DNA from: Sporobolomyces roseus
Taxonomy: Eukaryota > Basidiomycota > Microbotryomycetes > Sporidiobolales > Sporidiobolaceae
DNA: 64,000 nucleotides
Direction: 5' to 3'
Assembly (NCBI GenBank): GCA_016617785.1
Contig: JADILM010000002.1
Span: forward strand, 1,674,001-1,738,000
Made by a program: the position numbers and the translations under genes
Shown here: positions 1-11,666 of the stretch, piece by piece
How the letters are laid out: each line of letters starts with the position of its first letter
How positions within the stretch are numbered: the stretch's first letter is position 1
Notes under the pieces: model-generated
Seen by the model: only the letters and a program-made list of their open reading frames with translations
Told to the model about the DNA's origin: nothing
Database searches by the model: none

Positions 1-2002
1 TGTGTATTCGAACTAGTCGTCGCGAAGTCGTGCAGTCTTTGCGACGACTCGAGCTGATCAACTCCTTCGCAATCGCGAAATGAACTTTTAATTTTCCCTA
101 AATTCAGTTTCATCGTCGGCCACGAGGATGGTCGACCCTGATCTTGGTCATTAGTCGTCTTCGTCGAGTTCTACGGAACGAGTTGCTACTCCAGGAGTAT
201 CGCAGCGAATGAGAGGGCTTTGCGAACTTCCTGCGCTTGACTGCCTCAATTTTCCATTTTTCGATTTTTACTATCTCTTTCTTCTGCAGAGATGATAGGA
301 GCGTGCTCTTCTCAAGTTCGACGACGACGACGACGACCTCTAACTTTTGGGGAGTTGAGAAATTGTGAACACGAAAATCAAAGTTTCAACGCCTCGTGGA
401 CAGCGATCTTTCTCTTTCCAAGCTCTCTCTCACCTCCACCCTCGGGAAACACGCTCAAACAAACTCATCCCTCAAACAAGCTACTCGATACGATAAGAAG
501 AGGGGCAGACAATGGTATACTACGTTCGTTCACCCTTTCCATCTCTCTCTCTCTCTCTTCCCAATTCAATCTTGCTGATCTTATTCCATGTTTAGGTCTG
601 CCCAAATTGCTCTCAACGAAGTGTAGATTATCAAACATCCATGGTACACTGTCAGTCACACACTCTTCCCTTTCACTCAGTCTCCTCGCTGATGCTGACT
701 GTCTGTCCTCCTTGTCCCTCCCGTCGAACCCTTCGGAACTCGCCCTTTGCTCTTTCAATCTCTATTCGACCGCGATCTACCTTGATCTGAACTCAATAGA
801 CACGGATTGTAAAGTAGTCCGAGTGAGGCAACCCCTCAACTCTCCAACGGGATCTCAAATCGGAATCAACGTGAACGTGAATGGGATTAATGGTGGAGAT
901 AAATTAGACAACGGAAACGGTCAACAATTTCCAACGAGTCCGACAAAAGTAGAGTGCACGAAAGAGAGCGAGAGGAAACAGTGCGAGTTGGGAACGAAAG
1001 CGCAACCTTGACATGAGAGAGAGAAATAGGGAAATTTTACCGAATGATCTCGGTTTCAAGGTGAGTTCGACTCCTTTCTCCTCTCTGAGCACTCTGGACT
1101 GTACTGAACCGTCATCTTGTGGAATGGTACAGTCTCCATCGCAGCCTCGCACCTCCTCTTTCTGTCCTATCGACACACCCATACTTCTCGTTTCCCCCCA
1201 ATCCGAAAAAATACCCACTCTCCTGCCCTCTCTCCCCGCAACTCTATACCCAATCAGTCGGCTCGATCCCTTCTCACATATCTCCAGTCTTCGCCGACCT
1301 CACCAATCCTTCCACTCCGAACCCCATACACAAAAGCAATTCTCGATCTTTCTACCTCGCTACCTTGCTGCTCGACTCCTTTCGTCTTTCGCCCCGCTCA
1401 CATTCTCTCCCACACTTTCATCGGACTCGCAAAGTCAATAGACCCACTCCACTCCCTTCCCATATTCGTCTTTCATCTTCCAGGTCACCAAGTTTTGGGT
1501 TTTACATTTCCATTTTTCCAGTCTCCCATCTTTTCTCTCTTCCGACTCTTCTCGCACACTCTGCTCTTCCCTATACTCTTGATGGAGCGGCAACGATCTC
1601 AGTAGAGGAGGAGGCGAGGGTAGTCGCAGGAGAAAGGTCGTCGGAAAAGAGTTTCTCGGGTTTTTCATTTCCTCGGAGGATTACTGTTTCGCTTTTGTAA
1701 CGGGTGTATCGTCGTCTTTTCTTCATCTCCATCTTTATATTCGTACTATGTTATACTACCATCTGGATTAGCGCATCTCGCAAACTTGGAGATTCTTTCG
1801 CAAAACCGGCGAGGTTGAATTTTCCTCAATACTTTTCTTGAAAGGTCGTCGGGTCTCGTCTTTCCACTACCACGCAGCGTTTGTGATTCGTTGCAAATTT
1901 GAAAAGCGATCTCTCCCTCCGCTGTTGTGCGATTCCTTCTTTTTCTCCCCAAAAAACTTTCGGTTAACTTTGATCTTCTTCAACTTGTTCGAACCCCACT
2001 AC
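1..2002. other. Gene-free leader upstream of SLC1-like gene
   Basis: No recognisable protein family was found in any frame. The stretch is rich in pyrimidine runs (CT and TC microsatellite-like tracts around 540-560 and 1080-1600) and has a short (GAC)n run near 318-338. An open frame of 239 codons starts at 292, but it is Ser/Leu-rich low complexity and I do not support it as a gene. A good 5' splice signal (AAG|GTGAGT) lies at 1060/1061, so part of this region may be a spliced 5' UTR of the downstream acyltransferase; this is inference only. Confidence 0.4.
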
Positions 2003-3203
2003 ATGCCCTTTGCCCTATTTATTGGGCCGGCTATCCTCTTCCTCATCGTGGCCTCACCGCTGTTTACCCTCGCCCCTCGGCTCGCCGCAACTGTCGGACT
2101 TTCCCTCTTGCCTGCAGTCATGCTCTCACGAGTGTTCAGCCCAGTCAGATACTACCTACGCCTTACGACCTTCCTATTGGGACTAGCAGCCAACTCTGCA
2201 TGGGGCGTCATCGTCTCGATCGCCTTGTCGTTAGTCGGAAAGAGTATGAATATTAATTGGGTCGTAGCTAGATCATTCAGGCTATCGACCGCTCCGTTGT
2301 GTGGAGTCACGTTCAAAGTGGAAGGTAAAGAACATTTGGAGGCAGCTAGACCGGCAGTCTTGGTAGGCAATCATCAAACTATGATTGATATCCTTTGTTA
2401 GTCCTTTTCTCACCTTCCCTCACTCTGTCCTTTTACCTTCACTGACTCGGTTGGAATGTCCCAAGACTTGGGAGCTGTATTCCCGAAAGGAGCTAGTATC
2501 ATGGCCAAGAAGGAATTGAAATGGATGCCTCTCTTGGGTCAATTCATGACTTTATCAAACGCCGTCTTTGTCAATCGATCAAAACGTCAAGATGCAGTCG
2601 CAGTCTTTGCAAAAGTAGCTCAAACGATGAAAGAGAAATCTGTATGCTTTCTCTCTCTCTCCCTTTCTTCTCCAAAGTTACTACTAGCTGATTCGCAAAG
2701 TTTAAAAAAGTTGTCACTCTTCATCTTCCCTGAAGGAACTCGTTCTGCTTCTCCGACACCCTCTCTACTACCCTTCAAGAAAGGTGCATTCCATCTCGCC
2801 GTCCAAGCACAACTTCCCATCGTCCCCATCGTATGCGAGAATTATTCCGGAATCTACTCTTCAAAACACAAGAGGTTCGATAGTGGTGAAATCGTCGTTC
2901 GAGGTCAGTCCCTCCCTCTTCCCTCACCTTCCTTACCGAGCGGTACTAATGAGAATCCGTTCGAGAATAGTTCTTCCACCGATTTCAACAGTTGGAATCA
3001 CCTCTTCTTCAGAAGATATCACTAAATTAACAGACAAGACTCGTTTGGCCATGTTGGAAGCGATTGAAGATTTGGGAAGGAAACGACAAGAGCAGAATCG
3101 AATCGAGGGAAAGAAAGTCGTCGATTTTGGGAAGAAGGAGAATGTTGAACCGACTGGTGAGAGACAGAGGTTATTGAATGATGAGGGAGCTCCGGCTTCG
3201 TAG
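2003..3203 (+). CDS. SLC1: 1-acyl-sn-glycerol-3-phosphate acyltransferase (SLC1-like, PlsC family)
   Basis: Acylates lysophosphatidic acid to phosphatidic acid at the ER, a committed step of phospholipid and triacylglycerol synthesis. Four exons (2003-2396, 2466-2641, 2711-2903, 2971-3203) join in frame to 331 residues. The N-terminus is strongly hydrophobic, with at least two membrane segments. The PlsC motifs are present in order: NHQTMID (the family's NHxxxxD catalytic block, with the Asp in place), then FVNR, then LFIFPEGTRS (the EGTR block), then a proline-rich VLPPISTVGI block. The first exon junction restores DILYLGAVFPKGAS across the intron. The tail is charged and lacks a membrane segment. 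Length and motif order suit fungal Slc1; the symbol rests on motif similarity, not on a search. Confidence 0.88.
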
Positions 3204-3550
3204 AGACGGTTGAGCTTCACGGGGTTACGAAGGAAGGTTGTCAACAACTATATATTATTGATGAAAGGGGAAAGAGGAAAAAGGGGGGAAAAATTGGGTT
3301 AGGCTTAAAAGCGATTCCTGTACTGTACACAATATTGTCTCTCCTTGCTTATCTCGTGCAACCTTGGTCACTCACTGATCTCGAGACCGCAAGAATACAT
3401 CACGAGAGAGAGAGATGAACTGAAAAAAAATGCAAAAATCATTGAACACCAAAGAAGAATGCAACACGCGAACGATGTAACGGATAGAAATTGGATGCGT
3501 GCGAACTAGGGGGACAACTGATGAATGGGATTGTCTACTGCTGAAGAAAT

Positions 3551-6122
3551 CTAAAGATCGAACGTCGGCATCTCTACGTAGTCTACATCTCCCTCGTCGT
3601 GATGTAGGATCCTCGTGTACTCGAGACAAAGTCGATACATGTACGCGCTGTTCGACGTATGACTCGTCAGCTCAAGTATTGAATAAGTAGAGGGAAACAA
3701 AGAAAGAAAACTTACGCCATATCTGCTCTTCTCCAATACTCCTTCGCCCACCTCTTCCCACTCGCTCCAATCTTCTCTGCTAGCGAGTCGTGTCCTCCTT
3801 GACCATCGGGAGTTCCGATAAAGAACGCCATGATATCGTATAAATCTGAATAATCGATTTTGAGGGGAATGTAACTATCGATTTCCTCACAATCAGATCA
3901 GTTCAATTTGCTCAGAGAGAGGAAGCAGGTGAAAACGAGACGTACTGAACCCATTCTTGTACTCGATCTTGATACCACTCGGGGAACGCGGTCGATTTGA
4001 GCAGAACTGAACGAGTAGACATCAAACGATGGAAACGTCCTGACCATCCATTACCGTCGACATCGATGAAGTACTTGTACTATTGAGCGAGGAGGTATGC
4101 TCAGCGTCGAAAAATGGTAAGCTGAGAGAAAGAGAGAGCGAGCTCACGGTGTTACTCTCGTCAATACCGATCGTCGGTTTGAACTCCATCGTATTCCTAA
4201 TCAACTCGCAAGTCTCCTCATCACACTGTTGCGCATCTCCCGAGAAACTAGTATCCATATACAGTTGGTTCAGGGTAGCGACGCTGATGTTTGATTCGCG
4301 AAGTCGACCTCGTTGAGACCAGATCACCGCTTTGTCTCCTTCGGTCTCGTGGGAGAGGAGATGGAGGCGTGCTCGTTGAGAGAGTCGCCAGGGTGTGTGA
4401 CGATCGAATTCAACTCCAGTTGTCGAACCTGAGGGAACTCGCACAGAATCAGCGAACGTTTCATGAGCTTGGCGACGAGATTGGAATGAAGGACTGTACC
4501 TCTCCAGAGTAACTTGTTCTGACTCTTTCCTTCCCAAGGTGGATCGTATCCGATGTAATGTTCTTCGTATTGTTCGAGAGGAGTCGAGAGGATATCGGAG
4601 TGAAGCCGAGTCTTTGCGAAAGTGAACAGAGGTACGAGAGGACCTAGAGGTACTCCTTGACCCATCGTGTGACCGTGAAGGTTGCGGAATTCCGGATGTT
4701 GACAGACATCGGCGGTCTTTGCGTGAGACCAGATGAACGATCTCTGTGCTTCGCCGGAATAGTTGGGGACGAACTCTCCTCGTTCTGATCGACGGAGAGG
4801 CGAGTTGGGTGCGCAGGCTTTCGCAAAGTTCGAGAGACTGCTATCGTCGGGTTCGGTGAATTCGGAAGGACCGTAATCTGTCGATTTTGGCAGAACTCGA
4901 TGAGTTCGCGCTCGGAGATCAAAGTCAAGAGCGAGATAAAGAACGCACAATCTCCCTGTTGACCGAGTTCAACCATTCGTTCCCGTTGAGAGTAAGGTAA
5001 CATGACAGCAGGGTTATCATCAATGATGAAAGTAATGTTGAGTTCTCGATACATCCTCCCAGCGAACATTGCGAGGAGATCAGCAACATCAGTTGCTCGT
5101 TTGAGGTCGCCGTAGGGTCCATGCAGAGAAGGATCTCGGACTCCAGGGTGGAAAGCGGCGGTGAATGTGTGATCTCGTTCCTGCATGACTCTGTTCCGGT
5201 GACGAGAATCGCTCGATTCACTATTGAAGGATCGAGATAAGAGGTCAGCGAGCCATACGAATATGAGCGAATGAGCGAGAATTTGACTTACAGAGCCCAA
5301 TGTGGAGCCATGTCGCGAGCGATTTGATCGTACTCGTCTCTCATTTGAACGTGATGTTTCTCAGTGAACGCCCACCTTAAGTAGCGATAAATCTTGAGTC
5401 AGTCCTCTATAACCCCGTCGATGAGGTAATATTAGGGCTCACCAATCATCGAAACCTTTGGGAGGATTCCTTCGATACCTCTGTTTGTACTCTGCTACCG
5501 CTTCCGACAACGTCCTACTTTGCTTTGCCAATTTATCCTTCCACTGCTGTTCCGCCCTCTCGATCAACTGATGAATCGGATGCTTCCCCTTTGGGTTGAC
5601 GAGGAGTAATCCATTCGGATGAAAGGTGTGTCGACTTCTTTGTTCGATTTCTTCTGGAGTGAGAGGTCGATTCGGGTCGGATTTGACTTGATAGTCGTGC
5701 CAATCCTTCATTCTCTGACCTGTCGGGGGATGAATGTAGGCGACTGCATTACTCGAGTGCCGAAGGATAGGGAGGAGTGAAGGAGGGAGAGGTCGTTTTG
5801 AAAGGGTAGAGGAATTTCGATGAACGTATCCTCCAGAGAAGACTAAGATGGAACAGAACACGATGAGGACGACTGATTTTGGATTGCGTAGTAACCTGAA
5901 TGCGATTGAGAGGATTCGAGTTGCGGCAGAAGTTGCAGTGGGTAATAAAGGTCTCTTCTTCTCCCTCCAACTCGCTAATGGTGGTCTCGGTTGATCAGGT
6001 TGCCGTCTAGGATCTAAGTAAGGAGTTGGAGGGACCTTGCTAGAGGTTGATGGTGCTAGATCTTGATCATTAAGATGTGGAACTGCTGAAGACCTCCGTC
6101 GAAGATGAGGAGCTCCAGACAT
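3551..6122 (-). CDS. Glycosyltransferase family 90 (CAP10-like), type II membrane protein
   Basis: A Golgi-type transferase of the CAP10/GT90 group; characterised members transfer xylose or glucose (Cap10 and Cxt1-type enzymes in Cryptococcus, POGLUT in animals). The N-terminus (start 6122) is a proline-rich cytosolic stretch, then one membrane anchor (about 22 residues around SVVLIVFCSILVFSGGY), then a stem, then the catalytic domain. Diagnostic stretches are NPPKGFDDWWAFTEKH, LLWRGSTTGVEF (the WRG block, formed across an intron), KYFIDVDGNGWSGRF, STAFPEWYQ and the C-terminal SAYMYRLCLEYTRI. The splice into the last exon is near 3713-3653 and the stop is at 3551. Several short introns with CTGAC branch points interrupt it. 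It sits head to head with the fucosyltransferase-like gene. Sugar specificity cannot be read from the sequence. Confidence 0.85.
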
Positions 6123-6624
6123 TACGCTCTACCTCTCGAGAATTCGTGTAGGTTGACTGATGAGACTAGCGAGCTGCTGAGGTAGACTGTGGGTTGAGGT
6201 GTTGAATGAATGCGAGCAAGCCTTGAATTTCTCTTTCAACTCGCTCTCGCTCTCCCTTCCTTTCATCTCGCTCGACTAGGACTTGTCGAACTCTAGCAAC
6301 GACGGTTGCTGCGGCTTCTCTGACCTGGAACTGTGATCGGCAAGCGTCTATCCATCCCAAAGTTTCGCACCTTCCCTTTCCGTCCAAAATGTTGCAAAAT
6401 GGCTGGATCAAAAAGAAGTGTCGCAACCCCTGGCAATCTTTTTTAGAGGGAAAAGGCTGGATGACATCGTCGGTGTGATGGGATTCTCCCACTGACTCCT
6501 GCAGGAGTTCTAGGAGGTGAGGACAGCCGACCCGAAGATCACTTTCTTTTTTCAACTTTCGTTTCGCTACACTCCTTCAGCTTCTTCACACGGGCCATTC
6601 AAGCAAGACAAGCACTCTTACAGC
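6123..6624. promoter_or_regulatory. Shared divergent promoter region of the GT90 and fucosyltransferase-like genes
   Basis: About 500 bp separate the two start codons (6122 on minus, 6625 on plus), so both promoters must lie here or in the flanking 5' UTRs. A minus-strand open frame of 129 codons (6166-6555) spans most of it, but it shows no recognisable domain and I treat it as chance. No TATA box or known factor site stands out. Confidence 0.4.
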
Positions 6625-8610
6625 ATGCCTCGACACCGTCCTCCTACAGCCGACATCACTTTGAATGGAGCCGATCATTTCACTTTCCCTTCTTCTAGCA
6701 CAGCAGTCGATTCTTCTACTCCCAGCGGTCCCGTTTCTCGACGACCGGCTGCCCGAACCTCACCAGATCTCGACGTATGGTATCAACCTCCTCCAGGCTC
6801 CGGCGAATCCTCACCTCTACCACTTCAACAACCTACTTTCTCCTTCCCTTCAGCCTCTTCTTCTCCACCACCTCCCTCTCCTCCTCCGAAAGAACTTCCT
6901 TTGAAACCTGCCGGTGGTTTCTACAAGAACAGCTCATCAATCGCTCATGCGAGAAGTGCGACGATTGGAGCGAAGATGAATTGGAGGGACAAAGGTCAAG
7001 ATTACGCTGCCTTGCGAAAGAAGTCGATGTCGAAGGAGAATGGGATCAAGGTGTCGCATATCGCTACCGGAGCAGGTGCTCTCGCGGTCATCCTCGTGAT
7101 CGTCGTCTTGACGTCGACGAGCAAGTCACCTTCAATCGCGCACATGAAACGAAGAGAAGTCGAATTGGCGGCTGCTCTCGCTCCAACTCCAGTTTACTCT
7201 GTACGCCCCCCCCCCTCTCTCTCTGTATCATGAGCACTATACTGACTCGGCGAGTCGAATCTAGCCCGCTGAAATCGCTGTCAAGAAACACGATTCTTTC
7301 CGAGACGAACTCGCGACCGACATGCAATACGTTACGACCCCTCAAACTGGTGACTTCGGTAGGTCTTCATCTTCACAGCTCTCTCCTGATCCATTGATTA
7401 ACGATAGTATGGGCTACAGCGGATCAAACGATGAACCTGTATCATCTCGCACATCTCGCTGCAGTTCTCCAACGAATCCCAATCGCCATGCCCGTCTCCG
7501 TCTCCTCCACCGAAACTCCGCTCGAAAAATCACAAATGCCGGTCTCATCGATCTACGACATGTCTCGCTTCAGTCACACCACTTCGATCGCGATGCTAGA
7601 TTGGCAAGATCTGAAACCGGATTTGGATGGAGAGAAGGCAGAGAAACTTGGTTGTTGGACGGGTGCTCTAGGTGGACCGGAGATTCAACAGAGGGCGGAG
7701 AGTATGTGGAGGTCGGGGTTGGCGACGAGTTTCGTACCGGTTAGGGTTTCGACGAGTCGAACGAAATTGGGAGAAACTGTCGGTGACGAATTGATGGGTG
7801 AGCCAACGCTTCTCTCAGCGCTTGAACTGCTATATACTGACTCTCTTGATGCTCACTGTAGCGACCCATCGATTCATCGCAACTTTCGACCACGATGCGA
7901 CCGCGAAAGCTGGATTGATCGACCAAGCGAAACACGACCGCTCGATTCACAGCGTCGGCCGCGCTAGCATCGACCCCGACGACCATCTCCTCTGTATCGA
8001 TTCTTCCCTCCACCGACCCGAACACCCTACGACTCTTCACTCGACAACTCACCTCGACCCTCGAGATCACTCTGCTTTCTTCTCCCACGGTCGACACCTC
8101 CATTTCAACCGCACCATTCACGAGCTCGCTGGAAACGTCGTCTCTCACCTCCTCGGTCACCGAAACCCTTTCCTCGCTGTCCATATCTCGGCACACGCTC
8201 GAGCTTCCGAATGTCGACTCCTGAACCAACTCGACAACTGCGAACCCGTTATCGAAACTTACTCTCACGCCGTCGAACGCATCAAGCACCTCATGACACT
8301 CGCGAACGGCAGTGCTGGTCACCGCAAGTCTCGCGAACACCGACACTCGACCCGTGCTCTCTCCGTCGTCGTCTCTACTGACGTTCAAGACCTCGCTTTC
8401 ATCGGTGAATTGACGAACCTCGGTTGGACGGTACTCGACTACGAAGATCTCGAATTGAGGGAGAAGTTTGGAGCGTGGAGTCCCGAAGTTTTGACGATGG
8501 CGATTGAGAGTAGGGCGACTGGGTTTGTCGGTACTAGGGGAAGTTCACAGAGTACTCTCTCGGCGTTACGAGTTAGAACGTGGCACAAGGGTCCTACGGA
8601 GTTAGTATAG
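6625..8610 (+). CDS. Putative fucosyltransferase-like type II membrane glycosyltransferase
   Basis: Starts at 6625 (MPRHRPPTAD). Residues 1 to about 130 are Pro/Ser-rich and cytosolic, followed by one membrane anchor (VSHIATGAGALAVILVIVVL) and a luminal domain. Exons join across introns at about 7202-7264, 7360-7409 and 7799-7861. The luminal part has the layout of GDP-fucose O-fucosyltransferase-type folds: an early WATADQTMNLYHLAHLAAVL helix, a central FLAVHIS strand, a VVVSTDVQDLAFIGEL strand and a terminal block GFVGTRGSSQSTLSALRVRTWH. Where these enzymes normally have HxRRxD, this protein reads HISAHARASEC, so the nucleotide-sugar arginine is not at the usual place. Family assignment is therefore tentative, and a diverged or inactive enzyme is possible. 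It shares a promoter region with the GT90 gene. Confidence 0.55.
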
Positions 8611-9229
8611 ATATTCATCACGATTAGTTGTTGTACTTTTGTATAGATCATTTTGTCGTTTTCGTTTCGCAACTTCTTTCACTCTATTTCATTCGGGAGA
8701 ACGGGCTTGACTTCCGTTCATCTCGCCATCTAACGTGGCTCGACGCTATAGCCTCGATAGTACTACTATCATTTACATGGAGTTCCGCAACTTCGTGGGA
8801 GCACCAATCAAGTTTTCGCAAGCAGTGTTCGAGCTTCCAACTTCCTCTTCGTTCCGCAGGATTTCCTTCTCTCAGCCTCTCTGTATTTAGAGTTGTCTGA
8901 GTAATCTAGTCTGTGTACGTTTCGACCCTTTGCGAGGATCTCGACTGGTTCACTCTTTCCCAGTTCGGCTTTCGCTCTTCCAGCCTCATGAATTTTTTGC
9001 TACAAGCGGCTTCCGGAGGCCCTCTAAACTCTCTTCTGCAGTCTTGCTCAGTTCTGGTAGATCTCGTCAGACTAGGCTCCGAATTGGCTTCCGCGTAATC
9101 TTCACAATTTTCGAACTATCCTCAATTCTCCCTCTCAACACTCTCCTACCTTAGTCTTGATCTCCAGCTATCTCGTTCACCACCTCAAATATCAGTAGAC
9201 CCCGGCTACAAGCTCAGTAAACAGTCGGA
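8611..9229. other. Intergenic, no gene seen
   Basis: About 620 bp between two plus-strand genes. It must contain the 3' end of the upstream gene and the promoter of the PC-esterase-like gene. Short open frames here have no recognisable content. The final 100 bases before 9230 are pyrimidine-rich, as in many fungal promoters of this kind. Confidence 0.4.
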
Positions 9230-11177
9230 ATGGCTGGTATCGTCTCCTCCTCTTCTACATCTTCGAATTCGTCTCCCACCAGCAGAACGTTTCCTTCGAC
9301 CACCTTCTCCATAACGATACCTCCGAACAATCTATCCTCCTCAGATTCGAGTCGTCGAACCGAGATAATTGACAGTCCGAGGAGGAAGCGACACTCGATG
9401 GATGGCCACATTCGGTGCAGGTCAATGTCTTCGAGGGAGAGCAGCCTCTACGTGTCTCCTTTGGGTTCATCTTATGGCAACGACGCAAAAGCTATCAACT
9501 TCGGAACCAAAGCACTTCCTCCCTCACCTTTCGAAGAAGAAAGACCGAAACGTCGGTCATGGTTCAATGAGAGGAGGACCTTGACGAAAGTAGTTGTTGG
9601 ACTCGCTGGTATTCTGCTATTGGGGGTAATGGCAACGAGAGGATCACCGGAGGGAACGGAATGGTGGGGAGCGAGAAACGCTTTGGAAATCTTCATGGGA
9701 GTCGAGACGGAGGGTTCCACTGCGTGAGTTCAGCCGCTTTCTATTCTCGCACAAATCGATAGCTCACTCAGAGCTGTACGAATACAGTTGCAAGAACCCT
9801 TATGCTGAATTAGGGAGAATCACTGTCGATCATCAAACTCCCGAGAACAATCGTTGGAGACCGTACGATTCAGCTTGCGCTCCTCCTCCCTTCCTCGCTA
9901 CACTACGCAAAGCTCTCCGTACAAGATCCACCGGCTCCGGTGAACCACTACCGCTTACTCTTCCTCTCCCTCCTCGCAAAGCTGTAACCTCCTCCCTTCC
10001 CCTTCCTTGGCTTCACGGCAAGACTGTCCTCCTATTCGGCGATCATGTCGAGCGCAACCACAACAAAGATTTCTGTCGACTCGCCGGAGGTCAATTCGAA
10101 ACCATCTCCAGGGATCACTTCCTCTCTCCTCCTCGATTCGTCAACGGCATCGACGAGAAACTGCAGAACGCGAATCAGGAGAACTTTGACGGCAGTAGAC
10201 CAGCCGTATGCTACATTCCCGAGTACGACTTCACCATCATCTCGGTCTTCCACTTCGGCCTCGCAAATCGAGTTGAGTTCGAGCGAGAATCGCTTCTCGA
10301 AGATCCTGCTTTCTATCCTCCTGGTACGCCTTTCTCCTTTGTCTAATTTCTGTGCACCATTGACTGACGTCTTACGTTGTGTAGTCGCTCTCGAAGATCG
10401 ACTAACCCACATCGTTCTTCCCGTTCTCGACTCTCTTAACCGTACTCAACCTGACCTCATCGAATTCTCGACCGGTTTCTGGGATCTCCGACACTTCAAT
10501 GCCGACGACAAACTCTCTGGCCAAGATTCTTCCCTCGAGCTCTCCCCTGATCAACTCTCCTGGTACTCGGAACGACTCACTCGCGCTTTCGCCGATCTCG
10601 CCGACGCCTTCCCTCATACTCCACTCCTTTGGAGAACGATGCATCAAACTCCTGAATTCGCCGATACCCCTCCAGCTCGAGTAGCAGCTCTCGACGCACT
10701 CAGTCGACAAATCGTAAAACTTCTCAACGAAGCTGAGACGGTTGGAGAAGCTCGCGTCAAGATCAACTCGTTGATGGAGCCAGCCGAATCAACATCTGAG
10801 AACCGCACCCAGTACGAGAGAAGGTCGAGGAGGAAGACATACAGAGATCGAGCAAACTCGAGAGCTCGGTTCCTCAACAAAGTCAAACAACGCATCGGCA
10901 GCACCGAGAGGATGCACGATGTTGTTTTCGGCAACGATGACACTTCTCTCAAACAAATGATCACGGTCGACGAGTGGGGAACGTTGATGTGAGTTTTCGC
11001 GAATTTCCGATTCAAAGTGTTGACCGCTTACTTTGCTTCTTCCCGTTTCTTAGGCGAGGTCAAGAGCATTCTCCGAACAAGATCTACACTCCCGCGCTAC
11101 CAGGTGGATACCTATGGGGCGATATGATGCTTTTCTTCCTTCATCGACTCTCAGCGCCTCCCCATTTCCGTTTCTAA
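9230..11177 (+). CDS. PC-esterase/SGNH-like type II membrane protein, GDS serine replaced by His
   Basis: Starts at 9230 with a Ser-rich cytosolic segment, then a membrane anchor near residue 125 (LTKVVVGLAGILLLGVMA), then a luminal domain. Four exons join at introns near 9725-9787, 10323-10383 and 10991-11053; the last exon encodes YTPALPGGYLWGDMMLFFLH and stops at 11177. The block GKTVLLFGDHVERNH aligns by eye with the GDS block I of the plant Pmr5/TBL and fungal Cas1p-related PC-esterase group (polysaccharide O-acetylation), and DLIEFSTGFWDLRHF resembles a later conserved block. The nucleophile serine of GDS is a histidine here (CAT at 10044-10046). Either the catalytic centre is altered or the protein is non-enzymatic. 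Neighbours are other secretory-pathway genes. Confidence 0.6.
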
Positions 11178-11666
11178 AGTCCCTTGTTCCCCTTCGTTCC
11201 CTCCTCGACTCCGCATCGAAGTATACCCATATTACCACTCACATTTCGCTTTACATACCCCTCGATACCATATCATCATTCATGGCTCTTTTGTAGCATA
11301 GTCAGCACGCAACGTTTCTCTTGATACGCTTCTCTTCATTCGATCACTTTGATTTCGCCTCGGGACGGTACTCTCTGCTCTACGCGAGAGAGACAGTGCC
11401 AGGAAGTGCATTACTACCATAAATTACACCAATAACAACAAATAAAATCAACAGCTGATAGAGAACCAACAGGAGAATCAGGACGATGGACAAGATTAGG
11501 CTTATGTGTAAGGTATGATGATGATGATAAGTGAACAACTCCGGTGAATAAAGAACGAATGCAATCAAGTCCGCAAATGATTGATGTTGTCGAGATGAGC
11601 GGGAGGACTGCGAAAGACATGAATCGTCAGCTCGAGAAGCTAAGGAGGAAGTTCAAGAAGGGAGAC

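Noticed and set aside
292..1011. Open frame of 239 codons on plus
   Set aside because: Ser/Leu-rich low complexity made by CT-rich DNA, no domain, overlapped by frames on the other strand; more likely leader sequence.
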